This document shows positions 33,690 through 44,149 of a stretch of 64,000 bases of DNA, one piece after another (position 1 is the first letter of the stretch; each line of letters begins with the position of its first letter). The notes under the pieces are model-generated. The model ran no database searches. It was not told the DNA's origin and saw nothing but the letters and a program-made list of their open reading frames with translations. The translations under genes and the position numbers were made by a program. Origin of the DNA: Undaria pinnatifida (Eukaryota; Sar; Phaeophyceae; Laminariales; Alariaceae); the NCBI GenBank assembly GCA_012845835.1, contig JABAKD010000017.1, positions 186,001 through 250,000 of the forward strand. Reading direction: 5' to 3'.

Positions 33690-35751
33690 GACTCTTGCCT
33701 ACCGTCATCGCCTCCCTCTTCACTTTACACGTCGTCTTCGACGTGTACTTTTGAAATATTCTCCGTTACCTCTTGCATCTCGAGTTATATTTCTGCCCTC
33801 AAGACCCCTTCATCGTCCTCTACACTAAGCCACGTGTTCACTGCGCTCCGCACTTCGTCTTCAGTGAGGCCTGAGGCGCGCTCGACCAACAAGTTGTCCG
33901 TCAACACTCGTGGCATAGACCTAGCGTCCAAGTCCTTGGCGCTCTATGGCATGGACATTTTCTTGACCATATTGCACAGGTCGTCCAAGGCGGCCGCCTC
34001 CTTGTCTTCTCGGTCCAGACGCGTGTCTCTACCCTTGAGCGCGTTCTCGTGCTCCCTAGGTAGAATGGTGGCCTTGACCCAGCACCTGATGACAGTCTGG
34101 TCCGAGGAGCTTCCCCATTGATGGGAAAGGATCTCCGTCACATCCAGCATTGTCGCCTGACCTGCGTCGCTCAGGCCCCGGCAGCCCCTGCAAAACAAAG
34201 ATGCAAGGAACACCGGAAAAAGAAAGAAAAAAATATCAACAGTTTTTTAGAGAGGGCTGATTTCGCTGGATGTGGTGTAATGCAGGCTTATTTTTATCGG
34301 AGACCCTGTTGAGGCAGCACTGTCGAATGGCATCCGCCCACAGCAGTGAAACGGTACCTGTAACACCTTGTCGAACGGCACTCGCCTAAACAGCAGCAAC
34401 ACCACGGAACCTGCAGCCACAATAACAAATCACTATCTTCGCCGCCCCCACAAAACACATTCATACTTTCGGATTTTTCGCGCACGCGCTGTGTCCCAGT
34501 CTTTCGATCAGGGCCGCCAATCTCATCATCATCTCCGTCTTGTACTGGCACTTGAGGGAAAACAGGACGCCCATGTCCATAGGTTGAAAGACGGACGTGA
34601 CGTTGAGTGGCAGGAAGATGATGACCATTTGCGGGGCGTTGTTCTTGATGCGATGACCTGGGCAGTTGTCCCACAAGAGAACCACCTTTTCCCAGTCGTC
34701 TCCTTGACAAAGGGGACGAAGGCCTCGTCAAACCACCGCTGGCAGATTGAAGAATCGAGCCAGGCATTCTGCTGGGCGTAGTAGGGGCAAGGTGGCTTGC
34801 GAACGTGGCGGAATACCATGAGGTCTTTCGCCGTGTGGATGACGGCCAGCGGTACCTTGAGCGACCCAGTGGTGTTGCAGCAGGCGACAACAGTGCATCG
34901 GTCCTTGGCCCTCATGGCCTTCGATCCCCGCGCGGTCTTCTTGTTGACTCCTGCTGCGTCCTCTGCCCTCTTGACATACGTGCCCCTCGGGAAGCAGCGG
35001 TAGAAAACCCCCGTCTCGTCCATGTTGAAGATCAATTCGACATCGAACCCCTCCAGCTGCCCCCGAATCTTCGCGATTTCCCCCTTAACCTTCGTCTTGT
35101 GCACTTCGCCAGCTTCCCCGTGCAAGTTGATGTGCCCGAAGCCGTAGCGACCAAGGAAGCGATGTAGCTAGCCGTTGCCTGTCGTAAAGTTGGCCACTTT
35201 CATCTCCGACGCGAGTTTCGTGGCCTGGGTCTGTATCATGAGACCGCTGAACCCCAGCTTTGTTTTCTGCATGGTCGTGAAGCAGCAGCAGCAGCAACAG
35301 CAGGGGACGTTCGAGCGATATTGGCCGTCGGTTGGAATCAATGCAAGCGGTTAGGCGGCTCTCAACCTATCCACCTGCTTGAACAGGTCACAACATCAAA
35401 TTACAATGTAGGCTGCTGTGTGACAGACAGAAAACGAGGCGCCGAGGGATGTAAACGAAACAAATCGTGACTGATATGGACGACGGTGGTCCTTACCTCA
35501 AATCGCTGTCGTGCGATCTTGATCCACTGGTTCAGACGAGCTTCCAGCTTCGCGTGTACCGGCGTTGGCGTGCGTTTGGCGTCCATGTTGAAGTCCATGT
35601 CACGGGCCTTTTCAAGCGCGGCGATCTAGTCGGACTTCATCAGCTTAGTGACGTGTGACTTGCTGACACCGCATTCTCGTGCAACTTTGTTCTTTTGCTA
35701 GCCGCCTTGGACGGCCCTAACGATTTTCCATCGCCGCGCAACTGTGAGCTT
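33690..35751 (-). pseudogene. Tigger/pogo transposase, decayed
   Basis: DDE-superfamily transposase related to Tigger, jerky and CENP-B. In minus-strand order it has an N-terminal psq/CENP-B helix-turn-helix (35608-35751, KLTVARRWKIV .. VARECGVSKSHVTKLM), a second CENP-B-type segment (35495-35600, KLEARLNQWIKIARQRFE) ending at a GTAAGG donor, then after a CATGCAG acceptor MIQTQATKLA and an RFLGRYGF motif. The catalytic residues are visible as MDETG (about 35018), WDNCPGH (34670) and QPMDMG (34577). A C-terminal helix (DVTEILSHQWGSSS..VIRCW) follows at about 34150. It is broken by in-frame TAG codons at 35698, 35626 and 35168 and by a one-base frameshift between the first and second Asp. The third stop replaces the Trp usually found before LHRF. 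Confidence 0.8.
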
Positions 35752-36559
35752 GTTTTGGCCGTGGTCTGATCCGGGCTTCGCTTTGCCCACTTTCGCGGAG
35801 CCAGCGCTGCCGCCCGCGCTGCCGCCCGCGTTGCCGCCCGCACTGCTGCCAGCCCGAGGTGCAGGTCGTTTCCCCGCGCTACCACCCGCCCCAGCATCAG
35901 CCGTGGCACGTCGTTTCCCCTTTCCTCGAACCGATGGCTCCTCCCCTCTAAACGGTTGTGTAGTGCTGCACGGTCATCAGAATAAAGTGAGAACAATAAA
36001 TGCGTGGCAACGAGATCAGCAACATTGTACTTGACTCGAAGAGCAAAGGTAACCAGATGTACAGCGTGTCGAGGCAAAAAATTACATATCCAACAAATGT
36101 GCTGCAACATTTCGTGTGCACAGCACACATCACATATGCACACCGCGGTATACATGCGTCACTAAAACAAGAGGAAGGGCAGGGCGTACTGCTGCCATAA
36201 TGTTGCTGGGGAGTTTTTGTTACTCGGGAGACCAGCACATAATGAGTGGGTAAAAAAAGATCATGTCTTTCTCCAGCGCGGAGTAGACTCCACTTTTGGA
36301 TAAAAACATAGACATTCTACGAGCAGCATCTTTCGTATCTTCTTGTGTCGAATAGCAACAAGCGGCAGCACAAAGGCGACGGGTGTGGTGCGGACTTCAC
36401 TTTTTCTAAGCTAGCGTCTGCAGGTGCGAAAGAATGTTTCATGTGTGCGAGGCGGGGACAAAGGTAGTACTGTTGTATCGCGACGTGCGCTCGCGGCGTA
36501 GTTGGTCAGAGAGCAACTGCTGTACGCATACGTCCGCAGTTTTGCCGACGGGACTGCTG

Positions 36560-36850
36560 TAAAAATCACCTGCGGTTGTCCTGCTCGTTGTCTTCGTCAT
36601 CCACTTCCATGGGACTGCTGCTGTTGCCAGCCTGGTCTCCATCTTCCCTCTGCTGGCAATCCGAGCACTCTCTCTCTGCTGTCCGTGGCCTTCCGCTCCG
36701 ATGCCCCGACCACAAAACGCGTGCATGGGCCGCCCGCAACGGCACTGGTGAACCAGTGACACAAGTTGAGAATTGATTTTGCACGTTGGTTCGCCACATG
36801 CTTCAAGCCCGCAGCAGACGAACCGCCAGCAGATGGGAGGAATCTTTCCG
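36560..36850 (-). pseudogene. Cys/His-rich segment inside the Tigger element
   Basis: A minus-strand frame reads CCGLEACGEPTCK then HQCRCGRPMHAFCG and, after a one-base shift, ECSDCQQRE followed by an acidic tail. The spacing resembles a treble-clef zinc-binding finger found in some transposon proteins. It lies upstream, in transposase sense, of the helix-turn-helix, so it may be an N-terminal exon of the same transposase or an older separate gene. Confidence 0.4.
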
Positions 36851-36953
36851 TACCCATACGCAGTAGTAGCAGCAGCAGACTGCTTTCGATGCAGTCTACA
36901 GATGTGCTACAGCACTTTTGGGGGGGGGCGTATGGTGGAAAAATGGACCCCCC

Positions 36954-37453
36954 TGTGGAGTAGGTTGGTACGTGTGGCGCCCCGGTGGTGGTGTTGGTGG
37001 AGGAGAAAGGTGGCGTAATAGCCGGTGATCGGTAAACTACGAACTACTAACTAAGGCGGGTGTGATAACCCGATTTACGTGTGTGGTGAAGCGTGATAGC
37101 TCAGGTGTGATAACCCGGAAATGGAACTCGGAGCTGTGGCGTGATAGCCGGGATGTAAATACACAGGCGTGGTAGCCGTGCAGTGATGAAGGCGTGATAG
37201 CCCTTGCAATATAGATGGGGCGTGGTAGCCCTTGGCGTGGTAGCCGTAGAAGAGACACAGAGAAGACACAAGGTAGAGGCAAAAAAATAGAGTCGAAAAT
37301 AGAGCGATATTATTCGGGCGCATAAAAAGCCACAACACAAAATCCCGTTGTGGAGATCCATCCCACAAATATACGAAACCCCCAAAATTCTCCGATCCAT
37401 CTTTTCGACGGATTCTTGTTTGCAATCTGACAATGGAGTGAGTACGTCCAACA
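36954..37453 (-). repeat. 3' LTR of the copia-like element
   Basis: On the minus strand it is preceded by a G-rich polypurine tract (GAGTAGGGGGGC, 37454-37464), which confirms the minus orientation. It contains repeated GGCTATCACGCC/GGCTACCACGCC words between 37030 and 37250. Confidence 0.88.
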
Positions 37454-37495
37454 GCCCCCCTACTCGCAACATTGTCATGATTTATATCCATATTA

Positions 37496-38650
37496 GAGTG
37501 TTTGCGAAAATACGTTTTTAAAAATTTACTTGCCTTCCGCTAAAAAAAGTGAATTGCCTTCCCACCGAGTTTTTGGTGTGTTTGCGCTAGCGGTAAACAA
37601 AATCCTGCAGGCGACGCCTCCGAAATTTAGTAGGGAAACGGGGATGTGCGCGATTGTAATATACGTACGAGTACAGCAGCAGCAGTACGAGTACTCGTAG
37701 TATTATACGATATACGAGTACTCGTTGTACGTACTCCAGTCTCGAGCCTCTCGTTTCAGGTGCAGCAGTACCTGGAACACGGTACATGCAAGCACCCAAC
37801 AGACTACAAATCAGAGGTATGGCGGTCTGTCTCGCGCGTAAAAAACTCCTTGTGAGCAGGGACTACCTCATTACACGTGCTACAAGCAGAGCAACGCCTT
37901 CCTCATGCGACGGAAGGGAAGGCGAAGCGCAGTTTCCCCATGGAACGTGGACCTGTTATTGCGAAGCACCACCCTGCGAAGAATCCGCAGTGAACGCAGC
38001 GGTTTAGGGCAGCGGAGTTTCCGCTCCTCTGCCCTAAACCGAAAGTCATGCCACGCTTCAGTCGCGGTGATGTTGGAGAAGCGCGGTGGCTGCTGTCGCG
38101 ATACGAGTCCTATCTTGCCAGATGCGGCACACGATAGCCGCAATCAAGGCGCGTGGTGTCGCTCTCTGCGTTGAGGCTCCTCTCCGCGTGCGTGCGTTCG
38201 ACTCCGCCGGCTGCGAGAAGTTCACCACAGACAGCTTGCAGCAAGCGCTGAACCCTTGGTCACGGACGCAGAGGGCAGCAACAGACGGTTCATCACCGGC
38301 CTGCTGCATACTCTGATGTTACGCCTGCGCGTCGTGCTCAGGGTACTACCCTCTCAATCCTCCGTGCGTTCGTATTAGTAGCTTGTGTTGTGTCGTGACA
38401 ACAGCGTGGTGCTTCAAACTGGTCCTGCTTAGGGCGCTATAGACCCTTGCAGAGGCGTTCTGCCTCGGACAAATGCTCGGTGTGTTGTAGGCCAATGAAA
38501 CAGAGAGACAAAATTTACCGTAACTTTTGATCAAAACCTACCGTCGACAAAGTACATTTTTGCCTTTTTTTCAAAAAATTACCGCAAATATTGCCTTCGG
38601 GACAATTTTTGAAGAAGTAAATTTCTAAAAACGTACTTTCGCAAACACTC
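37496..38650. mobile_element. 1.16-kb element with GAGTGTTTGCGAAA ends, copy 2
   Basis: The left terminus is GAGTGTTTGCGAAAATACG and the right terminus, inverted, is GAGTGTTTGCGAAAGTACG. The match continues for about 35 bases with few differences. The flanks are TATTA on both sides (37491-37495 and 38651-38655), a likely target duplication. It sits inside the LTR retrotransposon, between the RNase H end and the 3' LTR. No transposase is seen. Confidence 0.85.
38001..38040. repeat. Strong hairpin (GGTTTAGGGCAG arms)
   Basis: Arms GGTTTAGGGCAG and CTGCCCTAAACC enclose a second short stem, AGCGG..CCGCT, with a small bulge. It lies in the middle of the inverted-repeat element. Confidence 0.75.
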
Positions 38651-38925
38651 TATTACCTTTTTAAAACGTACATTCCCAGATACCAAAATACTGCAGAGTT
38701 TTTCTTTACTCAAGTCCAGAAAACAAAAAAATGTTGCATTTGCAAAGCACCCTAATCCATTCTCATCACATCCATGACCATTAAAACTCAAACACTATTC
38801 AGTATTTTCCATCGATCAATTTGAATGCAAGTCCTTGAACCCTCATAAAGATACATCAGAAAACAAAACAAAGAAACATGTAAGAAATAGAAAGTCAGAA
38901 AATCAAACACTATCCGAGAGAGAAA

Positions 38926-39683
38926 TCACGTCAAATTCATCACTATCCTGCGGTTAAATTCAAATTCCCTCTCAGGTAACGCCTTGGTGAGGAAGTCAGC
39001 ATGCTGGTGCTGCGACGCTACGTGGATAATTTCGACCTCCTTCCTTTCTACCAGTTCCCTCGAAAAGTGATGCCTCACGTCAATGTGCTTCGAGTTCGAG
39101 TTCGAAATCGGGTGCCTTGCGATTTGGATGGCACCCTCGTTATCCTCATCCATGGCAATACACGGCATCCTTGCCTTCGGCAACATAAAACACTAAACCT
39201 GCCTCAAAAATAAAATCTCCTTCCCATGTCCGACATAGCCACATACTCCGCCTGAGTAGTCGAGAGAGTCACACACTTCTGCGTCTTGGATTACAACGAA
39301 ACAGGCCCCCCCGCACACATCACTACCCCCCCCGACACGCTTCTCCTGTCCGTACTGCGCGAAGCATAGTCGGCATCTGCGAACGAAATCAAACTAATCC
39401 CCGTAAACGTCCCCTTCAGAAAGGAAATCCCAAAATAACTCGTCCTCATTGCATACCCTAGTATACTACGTGCCGCTTTCTAGTGGATCAGCTTCGGCGC
39501 ACTGCAATACTTTACTACTGCCCTCACTGAATTCGCGATATTCGGCCTGGTCAACAAGGCAATCCACAAAAGCGCGCCGATCAACTCTCGGAAAGGAAAC
39601 AGAACATTCGGCTCGTCAACATCAAAATCCCAAAGCCTCCAAGTTGTAAGAAATCGGGATAGCGTTGCCCCATTCCACACCAT
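38926..39683 (-). pseudogene. Ty1/copia RNase H and end of reverse transcriptase, broken
   Basis: In minus order: the RT end FPFRELIGALLWIALLTRPN-IANSV (39480-39683), then after an in-frame TAG SLISFADADYASRSTDRRS and TLSTTQAEYVAMSD (the RNase H catalytic strand and AEY motif), then after a one-base shift and a TAG AMDEDNEGAIQIARHP and HIDVRHHFSRE. This order and these motifs are diagnostic of copia polyproteins. At least three stops and one frameshift make it non-functional. Confidence 0.9.
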
Positions 39684-39878
39684 GCTTCTCTCCCATTTCT
39701 TCCGTGTACGTCTGTTGCGAAATAGTCAACCTCCTTGCCTCCCTGACTCTCTCGTAATAGCACCGCGATTACCACTTGAGCTCGCCCAACGACTTAACTG
39801 GAACGAACGCGGCACTCCCCGCCCCGACGGCCTAAGCGACCAATAGCTACCCCCGCTCTCCTCCCCGCCCGTGGTATC

Positions 39879-40812
39879 TTATAGCGGTGCACCTTTGCTG
39901 TCCTCCACGCCCCCCGACCCCGCATGCTGCTTGCCTCCGCCCCCCAGCTCACCAGATCCGTGCCCCTGCAGGAGCACCCGTTTCGCGTTCAGGGCCCGCC
40001 GGTTGGCCAGCAGCGACAGCAGCGCATCCTCCCCTGCATGAGATAGGAGCCTCACCCCGTGGTCGAACCACGTCGCCTCCGGCAGCGGCGTAGAGACCGC
40101 TTCTTCCGGCACGCCTGAAAGCTGACGGCCCTCCGACCTGGTCCTTCCCGGCACGCGCTCGTCGCCCCCCTCGCCCAGCATCCTCGTTGCATGGGGGTTG
40201 AGCGGCGAAGAATATCCTGCGACGACCGGCGGCGGCTGTCTCCTTCTGTACGTCCGCGGGGCCGGTGTCGCCGCCGGTGATGGCGATGACGATGTCGTCA
40301 AGCCGGCGTCCTCGATGGAAGAGGGAGACCACTCCGGCATCGGCGAACATGCGGCAGGCGGTGTGAGAGCGCTGGGCGAGTGCGCAGGTATGGGACCGGC
40401 AGCAGCGGGCGGCATAGCAGCCGGTCCGGGCGGCGGCGAGGTGTGAGCGCTGGGTGAGTGCGCGGGCGGCGGACCGGCAGCGGTGGGCGGCATACCAGTC
40501 AGTCCGGGCGGCGGTGAGGTGTGAGCGCTGGGTGAGTGAGCGGGCGGCGGACCGGCAGCGGTGGGCGGCTCACCAGTCAGTCCGGGCGGTGGTGAGGTGT
40601 GAGCGCTGGGTGAGTGTGCGGGCGGCGGACCGGCAGCGACGGGCGGCGTCGAGGCAATCTCGAATGACACCCCCGGCGGCGTGGGCGGTGCTGGCGCGGA
40701 AGGGGCAGCACTGAATCCCCCCCCCCCCGACTGTGGCAGCGGCGCCCATGTATCGTTGAGTCGGGTGGTGTAGAGGAAGTCGTTCGATGATCCCCGAATC
40801 AAGCAGAGCCTT
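39879..40812 (-). pseudogene. Retroelement protease motif and Pro-rich linker
   Basis: The minus-strand frame begins beside ALLDSG|SSNDFLYTTRL, an aspartic protease (retropepsin) active site split by a one-base frameshift near 40790. Four tandem units of about 25 residues (AAGPPPAHSPSAHTSPPPG) follow, then GRTRSEGRQLSG. That resembles the basic TRSGR motif found between integrase and reverse transcriptase in copia polyproteins. No integrase lies between them. The flap-less DSGSS form is closer to Ty3/retropepsin-like proteases than to the usual copia DSGA-x-H-M. Confidence 0.7.
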
Positions 40813-40828
40813 CCCGCCTATTTTCACA

Positions 40829-41690
40829 CTACGTGCGATGAAGAGCTGTAGGGGGGCTCCACTGGCTTGAGCTGCGCCGGGAGCCGGAGAAGAGAGAGTT
40901 GTAGTAGCAGAGGTAGACGTGGCAGGAGGCGTGCCCTCTTGCTGTTGTTGGAGCTGCTGCTGCTGCTCGGGGGTCCCCGACTCCGCCGTCGGTGGTGGTG
41001 ACCAGTGCCCCGCTGCTGCCCCCCACCCCGAGTACCCCATGTATTCGTTCTCGTAGGGATAATCTGCTGCAAAAGCGTGCTGCGGTGCGTTGGGAATTTT
41101 CCAGGCGGCAAATTAGGCGAAGGATTCGGCGGCGAATTAGACGGAAAATTAGGCGGTGGCACCTGCCCGAATCCCTCGCCCCTCCTCGGCCGCGCCCGCC
41201 CAAAGCATGATGCCAGTTCTCGTGGCCACGTCCTCCGGGGTAGGTGTTCGCATATCCGCCAGGCCCGGGTCCGTGTCCTGGCGGCGGCGTTCTCTGCTGC
41301 ACCGGCGGGTGGCCCCGACTCCAACGCGCACCCGAGTCGTTGGGGTACGGTTGATGGTAGGTGTTCGCATACCCCCCAGGCCCGGGTCCGTGTCCTGGCG
41401 GCGGCGTTCTCTGCTGCTCCTGCGGGTGGCCCCGACTCCAACGCGCACCCGAGTCGTTTGGGTACGGTTGCTGTCGATATTTACCTTCCGCCCCGCGCCC
41501 TCCTCCGCGTCCGGCGTACGGCCCGAGTCCCCGCGACTGCAGGTATTCGTGGAAATCACCGTAGTATCTGTCGAATTCTCGACGCATGACGATGCATTCG
41601 GGGGTGTAGTGGCCTTGCCCCTCGCCGTGGAGCGCGCAGTAGGTGTACGTTCGGTCGCGCTCCGCGTACCACCGATTACCAGCATTCCTC
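40829..41690 (-). pseudogene. Retroelement Gag with zinc knuckle and Gly/Pro repeats
   Basis: The minus strand reads TYCALHGEGQGHYTPEC (about 41605-41655), a C-x2-H-x5-H-x4-C knuckle typical of retrotransposon Gag. MRREFDRYYGDFHEYLQSRG and two tandem units of about 35 residues (YPNDSGARWSRGHP.. PPPGHGPGPGGYANTY) follow. The frame ends at 40829. The repeats are encoded by near-identical DNA at 41225-41345 and 41355-41465. Confidence 0.75.
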
Positions 41691-41779
41691 CCACCCCGGT
41701 CGCCCCGACCTACGCCGGCTGCGGTCAGGGCATGCCTTGTCTCTTCTCTCTCTTCTCCTGATCTCCCATTGCGCTCCAG

Positions 41780-42085
41780 CTAGTGAGCAGCTCTCCTGAG
41801 CAAATCTGCTGTTGGGGCGGTTGGCCCTCCCTCGTTGATCATCTGCAGTACTTGGCGAAGGGCGTTGGCTAGGTCCGCGATCATGTTCGACGAAGTTGCT
41901 GATGGAGCTGCCGCTGCTGTTGTTTCATGGTGTTGTTCATTGGCGGGGAAGGACTCGCGTCCGTCTCCTCCATGGTGTTGTGCATTGGCGGAGGAGGACT
42001 CGCGTCCCTCTCCCCCGTTGCCTACTCCGCCGGAAGGGGTGCTCAACCTTTCCCCCGACGAAGGTCTTGTGTCGGTTCTTCTCAT
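41780..42085 (-). CDS. N-terminal Gag-like frame of the copia-like element
   Basis: A 101-codon minus-strand frame starting 55 bases inside the 5' LTR. It is Ser/Gly/His-rich with an ANAQHHGGDGRES/ANEQHHE duplication and a helical end (MIADLANALRQVLQMINEGG). It ends at 41780 before the knuckle segment, so the Gag is either split by a frameshift or spliced. Confidence 0.55.
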   Translation of the reverse strand: MRRTDTRPSSGERLSTPSGGVGNGGEGRESSSANAQHHGGDGRESFPANEQHHETTAAAAPSATSSNMIADLANALRQVLQMINEGGPTAPTADLLRRAAH

Positions 42086-42139
42086 TGGTGCTTAGCAACG
42101 CACAACCCACTCGTCCGTTGAAGATCGTTGACGCTAGCG

Positions 42140-42640
42140 TGTGGAGTAGGTTGGTACGTGTAGCGCCCCGGTGGTGGTGTAGGTGGAGGAGAAAGGTGGC
42201 GTAATAGCCGGTGATCGGTAAACTACGAACTACTAACTAAGGCGGGTGTGATAACCCGATTTACGTGTGTGGTGAAGCGTGATAGCTTAGGTATGATAAC
42301 CCGGAAATGGAACTCGGAGCTGTGGCGTGATAGCCGGGATGTAAATACACAGGCGTGGTAGCCGTGCAGTGGTGAAGGCGTGATAGTCCTTGCAATATAG
42401 ATGGGTCGTGGTAGCCCTTGGCGTGGTAGCCGTAGAAGAGACACAGAGAAGACACAAAGTAGAGGCAAAAAAATAGAGTCGAAAAATAGAGTGATATTAT
42501 TCGGGCACATAAAAAGCCACAACACAAAATCCCGTTGTGGAGATCCATCCCACAAATATACGAAACCCCCAAAATTCTCCGATCCATCTTTTCGACGGAT
42601 TCTTGTTTGCAATCTGACAATGGAGTGAGTACGTCCAACA
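42140..42640 (-). repeat. 5' LTR of the copia-like element
   Basis: Same ends and repeated GGCTA(T/C)CACGCC words as the other LTR. The sequence immediately inside (CGCTAGCGTCAACG in minus sense) should be the primer-binding site, but I cannot match it to a specific tRNA. A gag-like ATG follows at 42085. Confidence 0.88.
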
Positions 42641-42754
42641 CCCCCCGCAATTTTGCCCATCTGCGGGGCACCATGCTTCTTGTATTGTTTGGGTCATTAA
42701 AGCGGGGAGTTGACTTAAGAAGAGTGTCTTTAAAGCGGGGACGAGTGTATACGG

Positions 42755-43130
42755 TTGTGGGGTGCGCTGTACGCTAGCAATGAGCGCGTCGTATCGCGAT
42801 CACCAGGAGGGCTGAAAAGGATAACGATGGTGATCGTGACTGCGTGCTCGGCGTTCGGGCTTGCGGTCTTTGAGGAGGCCAAAACGCAGATAATGTGCCT
42901 CCCGACAAACAATGGGAGGAAGGTGTCGTTCACAGCACTGCAGCGGGCCAGGTATACCAACTAAACATCGAATGTGGGGGCTTCCCACACAGATAGAAAG
43001 CTCAGCATCGACATAAAGCGGCGTTTTCAGAGGCCCTGGGCATGCTTGCATCGGTACAAGACGGAAATCCATGACCGACCGGGTGTGCGCTAACGGCTGG
43101 AAGTGCGCATGCTGAAATACGAGGGCAACT
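42755..43130 (+). pseudogene. Non-LTR (LINE) reverse transcriptase remnant
   Basis: The plus-strand frame 42755-42964 reads WGALYASNERVVSRSPGGL then VIVTACSAFGLAVFEEAKTQ. This matches the RT core around the YADD box and the helix after it in LINE elements. Just downstream in another frame is RKLSIDIKRRFQRPWACLHR followed by YKTEIHDRPGVR, the thumb-side segment of the same family. The catalytic YADD is YASN here, so the enzyme would be dead. The remnant starts within a few bases of the Tigger right end. Confidence 0.75.
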
Positions 43131-43310
43131 CCACCCTACGCATGCGAGAGCGACTTCACCATTGAGCGACTGTGTCCCCAAGGTTCCGTGGCGCGGTCGT
43201 CCCCCGTGTGACTCCACACGGGCCGACTCCAGACGTCGGCAATGATTACACGAGTACCTACCATTAACAGTACTGTAACGTCATGGTTGTTCAGGTGTTT
43301 TCGCCGCCAA

Positions 43311-44115
43311 ACAAGGAAAAGGGCGACTCCACCGTACGCATGCGAGGGCGACTCCAGCCTTGAGCGGCCGCGTCGCCGCGATTATGTGGCGGCAGTCACC
43401 CCCCAGTGTGATTGCACACGGCGACTGTGGTGGTCGCCGGCGGCGTCGTACGGCCGTCGCGAGATAAAACCAATAACTGCCGCGGAATCAGGCGACATCA
43501 GGTCATGAACTGTGTCTTTCCTACTGCATGAGGAACCCCGTAGTTCCATGCAATGTAGATTCTGTTGGCGCGCAGTACGTATCACGTGATGATGTACTGT
43601 AGTGCCTGGGCAAGTGTGCTGCTAAATAGCTCTCGCGAGCCAGCAAGCATGTAGACGTGACAACATCGGCCCCAGAATCAGACGATAACAGGTATTAGTA
43701 GTGCAGAGTCATATTTTGTTCAGGCGCCAAAGGAGGCGACAGAGCGACTCCACCCTATGCATGAAAAGGTCGACCCCAACATGGAGCGACCGCGTGCCCA
43801 CGAGTCCCTACCGGCGGTTGCCACCTGTTTGACTCTACACGGTTGACCGTGCTGCTCGCTGGCCGTATCCTACGGCCGTCGCGAGCCAGCGAGAGTATGT
43901 GCCTCGGATTCAGGCAGCACCGGATAATTAACTGTACTGCCTGCGGCATTACGGACCCAATGGTGTTAACAGTGTATGCTATATTGGCGCGCAGTACGCA
44001 TCATGCCACAAGACCCTGTAGACCTGGGCGACTGCACCTCTTGCTGATGGCATTAAAAGGCCGCCCTGAGGCAGCAAACATATCGACGTGGCAACATCTG
44101 CCTCAGAATAAGACG
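43311..44115. repeat. Tandem repeat, unit about 400 bp, two copies plus a partial
   Basis: Units at 43311-43725 and 43726-44115 share GGGCGACTCCACC-TACGCATG, CGGCCGTCGCGAG, TTGGCGCGCAGTACG-ATCA and GCAACATC-GCC-CAGAAT-AGACGA. A shorter related piece lies at 43110-43310. A single related unit is at 48030-48330. Confidence 0.75.
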
Positions 44116-44149
44116 ACACTATATAACTTTTAATAGATGTGTCTCGCCT

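Larger units (their letters stand above)
36954..42640 (-). mobile_element. LTR retrotransposon (Ty1/copia-like), inserted in the Tigger element
   Basis: Two direct LTRs of about 500 bp (36954-37453, 42140-42640), each starting TG and ending CA, bracket minus-strand gag, protease and RNase H remnants. The flanks share a run of five to six C on both sides (36948-36953 and 42641-42646), consistent with a 5-bp target duplication. The RNase H is clearly copia-type. Integrase and the core of reverse transcriptase are missing, and several frames are broken, so it is non-autonomous. The LTRs differ by roughly ten substitutions and one indel, about 2 percent, so it is fairly young. Confidence 0.88.
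32781..42747 (-). mobile_element. Tigger/pogo-type DNA transposon, interrupted by an LTR element
   Basis: The left terminus is CAGTCGACCCCGCTCTAAAG, preceded by TA. The right terminus, inverted, is CACTCGTCCCCGCTTTAAAG, followed by TA at 42748. Both continue into ACACT(T/C)-type subterminal words (GTGTCTTTAA repeated). These termini are of pogo/Tigger type, and TA is the expected target duplication. Removing the inserted LTR element (36954-42640 and one copy of its target duplication) leaves about 4.3 kb. The transposase remnant lies on the minus strand at 33690-35751. Confidence 0.8.

Noticed and set aside
40454-40714. Plus-strand frame over the Pro-rich linker
   Set aside because: It is the antisense shadow of the minus-strand retroelement frame with four repeat units.
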